A stretch of 64,000 nt of DNA from Rossellomorea vietnamensis (GTDB taxonomy: Bacteria; Bacillota; Bacilli; Bacillales; Bacillaceae_B). The DNA lies in the NCBI RefSeq assembly GCF_008180415.1, contig NZ_VTEI01000012.1:23456-87455 (forward strand), read 5' to 3'. Shown one piece after another: positions 61,266 through 64,000 of the stretch (positions are counted from its first letter, which is position 1; every line of letters starts with the position of its first letter). The position numbers were made by a program, and so were the translations under genes. The notes under the pieces were generated by a model. The model saw only the letters and a program-made list of their open reading frames with translations. It was not told the origin of the DNA and did not search any database.

Positions 61266-61488
61266 TGTTCGTCCTATCATTATTGTGTTACAGTCTTCTG
61301 TTTTCATAAATATCAATAAATGGTAATCGGGGTAATGGAGGCTTGTCTTACCAAATTTAGTGTGATAAAGTGACAAAGGAAGACCTTGTTTTACTTCTAT
61401 ATTTTTACATAAATAAAGGCATACGCTTTAAATAGCGTTTCACTCTGTTTTCATTAGACAGTGACTTCATTGAATGGAGATGAAATTA

Positions 61489-62406
61489 ATGAGTAAAAAA
61501 GAAGAGCATATCCGTAAACCCGATTGGCTTAAAATCAAGCTGAACACGAACGATAATTATATGGGCTTGAAAAAAATGATGCGTGAACAAAATCTTCACA
61601 CGGTTTGTGAGGAGGCACGCTGCCCGAATATTCACGAATGCTGGGGAACAAGACGTACTGCTACATTCATGATTCTTGGGGACATATGTACACGTGCTTG
61701 CCGTTTCTGTGCGGTTAAAACTGGGCTCCCGAATGAGCTTGATCTGGCTGAACCGGAACGAGTGGCAGATTCCGTTCAGTTAATGAATCTAAAGCATGTC
61801 GTCATTACGGCGGTTGCCCGTGATGACCTCAAAGACGGAGGTTCTGCTGTATTTGCTGAAACCGTAAGAGCCATCCGCAGGAAAAATCCATTTACCACAA
61901 TTGAAGTGCTTCCTTCCGATATGGGCGGTGTTTTTGACAACATCAAAACATTGATGGACTCTAAACCGGATATCATGAACTACAATATCGAAACGGTTCG
62001 ACGCATGACACCGAGAGTCAGAGCGCGCGCAACATATGATCGTACTCTTGAATTCCTTTCCCGTGCTAAGGAACTTCAGCCTGAAATACCGACTAAGTCC
62101 AGCATCATGGTCGGACTTGGCGAAACAAAAGAAGAAATCATTGAAACCATGGATGATTTGAGGGCGTCAAATGTGGATATCATGGCGATCGGTCAATACC
62201 TGCAGCCATCGAAAAAGCATCTGAAGGTCCAAAAGTATTACCATCCAGACGAGTTTGCGGAACTTCGCAAAATCGCAATGGAAAAAGGTTTCAGCCATTG
62301 TGAAGCCGGCCCGCTTGTGCGTTCTTCTTATCATGCAGATGAACAAGTTAATGCGGCTGCCAAAGCCAGACAGGAAATGGGCGAAGCAGAAGCTCAAAAT
62401 GCGTAA
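61489..62406 (+). CDS. lipA: LipA, lipoyl synthase
   Basis: A 305-residue radical SAM enzyme that inserts two sulfurs into octanoyl chains on GcvH and E2 proteins. The auxiliary cluster cysteines C-x4-C-x5-C are in TVCEEARCPNIHECW and the radical SAM triad is C-T-R-A-C-R-F-C; the C-terminal R-S-S-Y serine motif is present. TGGAGATGAAATTA supports ATG 61489. It depends on the Suf system for its clusters. A terminator follows. Confidence 0.97.
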   Translation: MSKKEEHIRKPDWLKIKLNTNDNYMGLKKMMREQNLHTVCEEARCPNIHECWGTRRTATFMILGDICTRACRFCAVKTGLPNELDLAEPERVADSVQLMNLKHVVITAVARDDLKDGGSAVFAETVRAIRRKNPFTTIEVLPSDMGGVFDNIKTLMDSKPDIMNYNIETVRRMTPRVRARATYDRTLEFLSRAKELQPEIPTKSSIMVGLGETKEEIIETMDDLRASNVDIMAIGQYLQPSKKHLKVQKYYHPDEFAELRKIAMEKGFSHCEAGPLVRSSYHADEQVNAAAKARQEMGEAEAQNA

Positions 62407-62415
62407 GAATACAAT

Positions 62416-62456
62416 GAAAAGAGGACTGAACCTTTAACAGGATTCAGTCCTTTTTC
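62416..62456. terminator. Bidirectional terminator between lipA and yutC
   Basis: AGGACTGAA and TTCAGTCCT pair around CCTTTAACAGGA, with T run on the plus strand. Confidence 0.9.
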
Positions 62457-62490
62457 ATTAATAAACTTGGTCAAAGTCCATTATGATCGG

Positions 62491-63210
62491 TTATTGAATA
62501 GCATCGTGGCCGGTGTGATCATATCTTTTTTGCCTGTCAGGGTTAATCCTGTGTACATCGTCTTCGTTCATTTCATCCATTTCGTCATACATTTCACCAT
62601 TGGCATTTTCTCCTGCATCAATTTCCCTTCCCTGAGGAGAAGCCTGAAGCATTTGGTTGATTGTATCGTCAATGGCTGTGTTGACATTAGCCATATCGGT
62701 ATCCATGGAAGCAAGGTTTTCAACGTTTTGCATTAGATTTGGGTCGTCGGTAACATAAACATGATACCAGCGCGGCACGACGGACAGCCCTGATTTCTTG
62801 ACCTGGTCTGCCACTTCAAAACGCAGGTTTTTGTCTTTGGCATCCGTTTTGTAGGCGATCAACACTTCTTCATCCGTCACAAGGGTTGAGGCATCCTGTA
62901 CTTTTGGAAGTGTAACGCTCATCCTGCTGATGTAGTCGGCAACTTGCTCACGGTCAATTGTATACATATCTTCAGTGGAAATGGTCCGGCCGGCGATTGG
63001 GCTTTTTTGATGCCTCACGTAGCCAAACTGCTCTCCCCGTGCATGTTCGGAATTTTCCACTTCCTTGTAGATATCTTCTTCTTCACTAATATTGATGGAG
63101 TTGCCGCTTTTATGAAAAATTTCATCGCCGTCTGAAACAAGGTCGTTTGCACATCCTGTCCCAAATAGTGAAAAACCGATGACTCCTGCTGCAAGCATTT
63201 TCTTCTTCAA
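62491..63210 (-). CDS. yutC: YhcN/YlaJ family sporulation lipoprotein (YutC)
   Basis: A 239-residue lipoprotein, lipobox G-T-G-C with C20. The YhcN/YlaJ domain (about 85-190) includes TLPKVQDASTLVTDEEVLIAYK and LSVVPRWYHVYVTDDP, and a strongly acidic tail follows (DEMDEMNEDD). Family members are spore-associated lipoproteins of the inner membrane. The start is TTG 63210, 8 nt after GAGGAGG, rather than GTG 63219. It is convergent with lipA, as yutC is near yutB (lipA) in B. subtilis. Confidence 0.9.
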   Translation of the reverse strand: MKKKMLAAGVIGFSLFGTGCANDLVSDGDEIFHKSGNSINISEEEDIYKEVENSEHARGEQFGYVRHQKSPIAGRTISTEDMYTIDREQVADYISRMSVTLPKVQDASTLVTDEEVLIAYKTDAKDKNLRFEVADQVKKSGLSVVPRWYHVYVTDDPNLMQNVENLASMDTDMANVNTAIDDTINQMLQASPQGREIDAGENANGEMYDEMDEMNEDDVHRINPDRQKRYDHTGHDAIQ

Positions 63211-63353
63211 ATAAAACACCTCCTCATTTGTTATAATGACCAGTAGAATTGTATTTTTCTCTTAGTAATTAATGGACAATCAGTTATAATTTAAAGTAGA
63301 GGTTTTTTAATCCATCGGATAAGGGTTCATTTAAGGAAAGTAGGTGAAGTAAG

Positions 63354-63629
63354 ATGGTATGCATTAATAATGTGTGTTACGAAGTCATTGAGGAGTTCCG
63401 GGAGGGCTTTAACGAAGAAGCCTTTCGTACACGCTACAGTGATATCCTGAATAAATATGATTACATTCTTGGTGACTGGGGTTATGGTCAGCTTCGCCTC
63501 AAAGGATTCTTCGATGATCAGAATCAAAAAGCAACCTTTGATACCAAAATCACCACAATTAAGGATTATCTATATGAGTTCTGTAATTTTGGATGTCCAT
63601 ATTTTGTAGTCAAGAAAACAAAACAGTGA
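63354..63629 (+). CDS. yutD: DUF1027 protein YutD
   Basis: A 91-residue protein starting MVCINNVCYEVIEEFREGF, with YDYILGDWGYGQLRLKGFFDD and CNFGCPYFVVKK at the end. These match YutD (DUF1027), a small protein of Bacillus and Listeria of unknown function. GGAAAGTAGGTG precedes the ATG. Here it has slightly fewer residues than the B. subtilis protein. A weak AGCACCTTAA/TTAAGAGGGGCT hairpin (63633-63660) and the stem at 63688-63716 follow. Confidence 0.9.
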   Translation: MVCINNVCYEVIEEFREGFNEEAFRTRYSDILNKYDYILGDWGYGQLRLKGFFDDQNQKATFDTKITTIKDYLYEFCNFGCPYFVVKKTKQ

Positions 63630-63687
63630 CTTTAGCACCTTAAGATATTAAGAGGGGCTTTACTTTTTAGCGATCTAACGTGATGAA

Positions 63688-63724
63688 GCCGGCAGACTCC
63701 ATATCGGAATGCCGGCTCTTCGTT
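63688..63724 (+). terminator. Hairpin that may be the yutD terminator and intron target
   Basis: GCCGGCA and TGCCGGC pair with an inner TCC/GGA, followed by TCTTCGTT and then directly by the group II intron 5' end. Confidence 0.55.
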
Positions 63725-64000
63725 GTGCGCCTGGCATGGGTGCAATCTATAGGGTGTAAGTCCCGAACTGTGAAGGCAGAAGTAGCAGTTAGCTTAACGC
63801 AAGGGTGTCCATGGTGACGTGGAATCTGAAGGAAGCGAGCGGCAAACCTCCGGTCTGAGGAACACGAACTTCATAAGAGGCTAGTATTGTTGGACGAGTT
63901 TGCAACACAAAACAAAGTCCTTTCTGCCGAAAGCAATACAAAGTAAATGAAGCAGATAGGTGGAGGGAAAGATTGTACTTTTACCCAGGGAGGTCTGACT
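63725..64000 (+). mobile_element. Group II intron, 5' part (continues past the window)
   Basis: GTGCGCCTGGCATGGGTGCA is the typical GUGYG 5' splice end. The next 270 bases follow the domain I pattern of bacterial introns: GGGTGTAAGTCCCGAACTGT, GAAGGCAGAAGTAGCAG, GGAAGCGAGCGGCAAACCTC, CAAAACAAAGTCC, and AAAGATTGTACTTTTACCCA just before the edge. The reverse transcriptase/maturase gene should lie to the right. It starts 8 nt past a hairpin, as terminator-targeting introns do. Confidence 0.85.

Noticed and set aside
61426..61445. cre-like ACGCT/AGCGT repeat before lipA
   Set aside because: Only 5-bp arms and a poor match to the cre consensus; no reason to expect CcpA control.

Overview
The window looks like a chromosomal segment of a spore-forming Bacillaceae (Bacillus in the wide sense). 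The evidence is a long run of genes in the same neighbourhoods as the yus, yur, yun and yut genes of Bacillus subtilis, a gerA-type germination operon, CotF-like coat proteins, a YjcZ-type peptide, Bacillus-type ribosome binding sites, and operators recognisable for CsoR, Fur, FadR and CcpA. The species cannot be named from the sequence alone. No rRNA or tRNA gene, CRISPR array, prophage or insertion sequence was seen. A group II intron begins at the right edge.

Layout: 1-263, partial DUF3231 gene. 393-3489, copper module csoR-copZ-copA with a perfect CsoR operator. 3619-4590, NERD-domain gene broken by one stop. 4595-5067, a 213-bp tandem repeat in front of the pepF terminator. 5109-6920, pepF. 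7122-8654, BCCT osmolyte transporter with a SigB-like promoter. 8700-10160, gene-free and rich in repeats. 10169-10978, a ZIP metal transporter whose promoter is flanked by two MntR-like boxes. 12018-14288, c-di-AMP riboswitch and ktrAB potassium uptake. 14394-14947, very small genes. 15355-16602, a thioredoxin and an unknown helical protein. 16620-20328, ger operon (A-B-C, minus). 20554-25713, siderophore uptake (divergent yfiY and yfiZ-yfhA-yusV, a frameshifted FhuF-like gene, yusU) with two Fur boxes. 26422-27046, coat proteins. 27319-37450, proline dehydrogenase, the fadN-fadA-fadE beta-oxidation operon, a broken ArsR gene, yusI, gcvH, yusG, yusF, yusE. 37789-41349, yusD and the SAM-riboswitch-controlled metNPQ operon. 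41469-48750, yurZ, a small gene and sufCDSUB. 49204-52792, yunF, yunE, yunD, yunC. 53141-54250, HD-GYP phosphodiesterase. 55212-57094, lysine riboswitch and NhaC-family transporter. 57755-59381, NSS amino-acid transporter with its 32-residue small subunit. 59972-63629, yunA, lipA, yutC, yutD.

The genes are mostly core housekeeping: metal and iron balance, Fe-S cluster assembly (suf) and lipoate synthesis (lipA, which needs Fe-S clusters and supplies lipoate for proteins such as GcvH), methionine, lysine and other amino-acid uptake, fatty acid and proline oxidation, osmotic response, and spore germination. Three riboswitch classes (c-di-AMP, SAM-I, lysine) control transporters.

The unusual content lies between genes. 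There is an 18-copy array with an exact 25-bp period, each copy centred on a 13-bp palindrome. Five arrays share a GATAR core repeated every 21 bp, which is two turns of B-DNA. Several dispersed palindromic element families (called B, C, D and E here) recur up to five times. Three genes (NERD, FhuF-like, ArsR) each carry a single inactivating change that could be real decay or a consensus error. The best candidate for undescribed regulation is the ZIP transporter with two MntR-like boxes.
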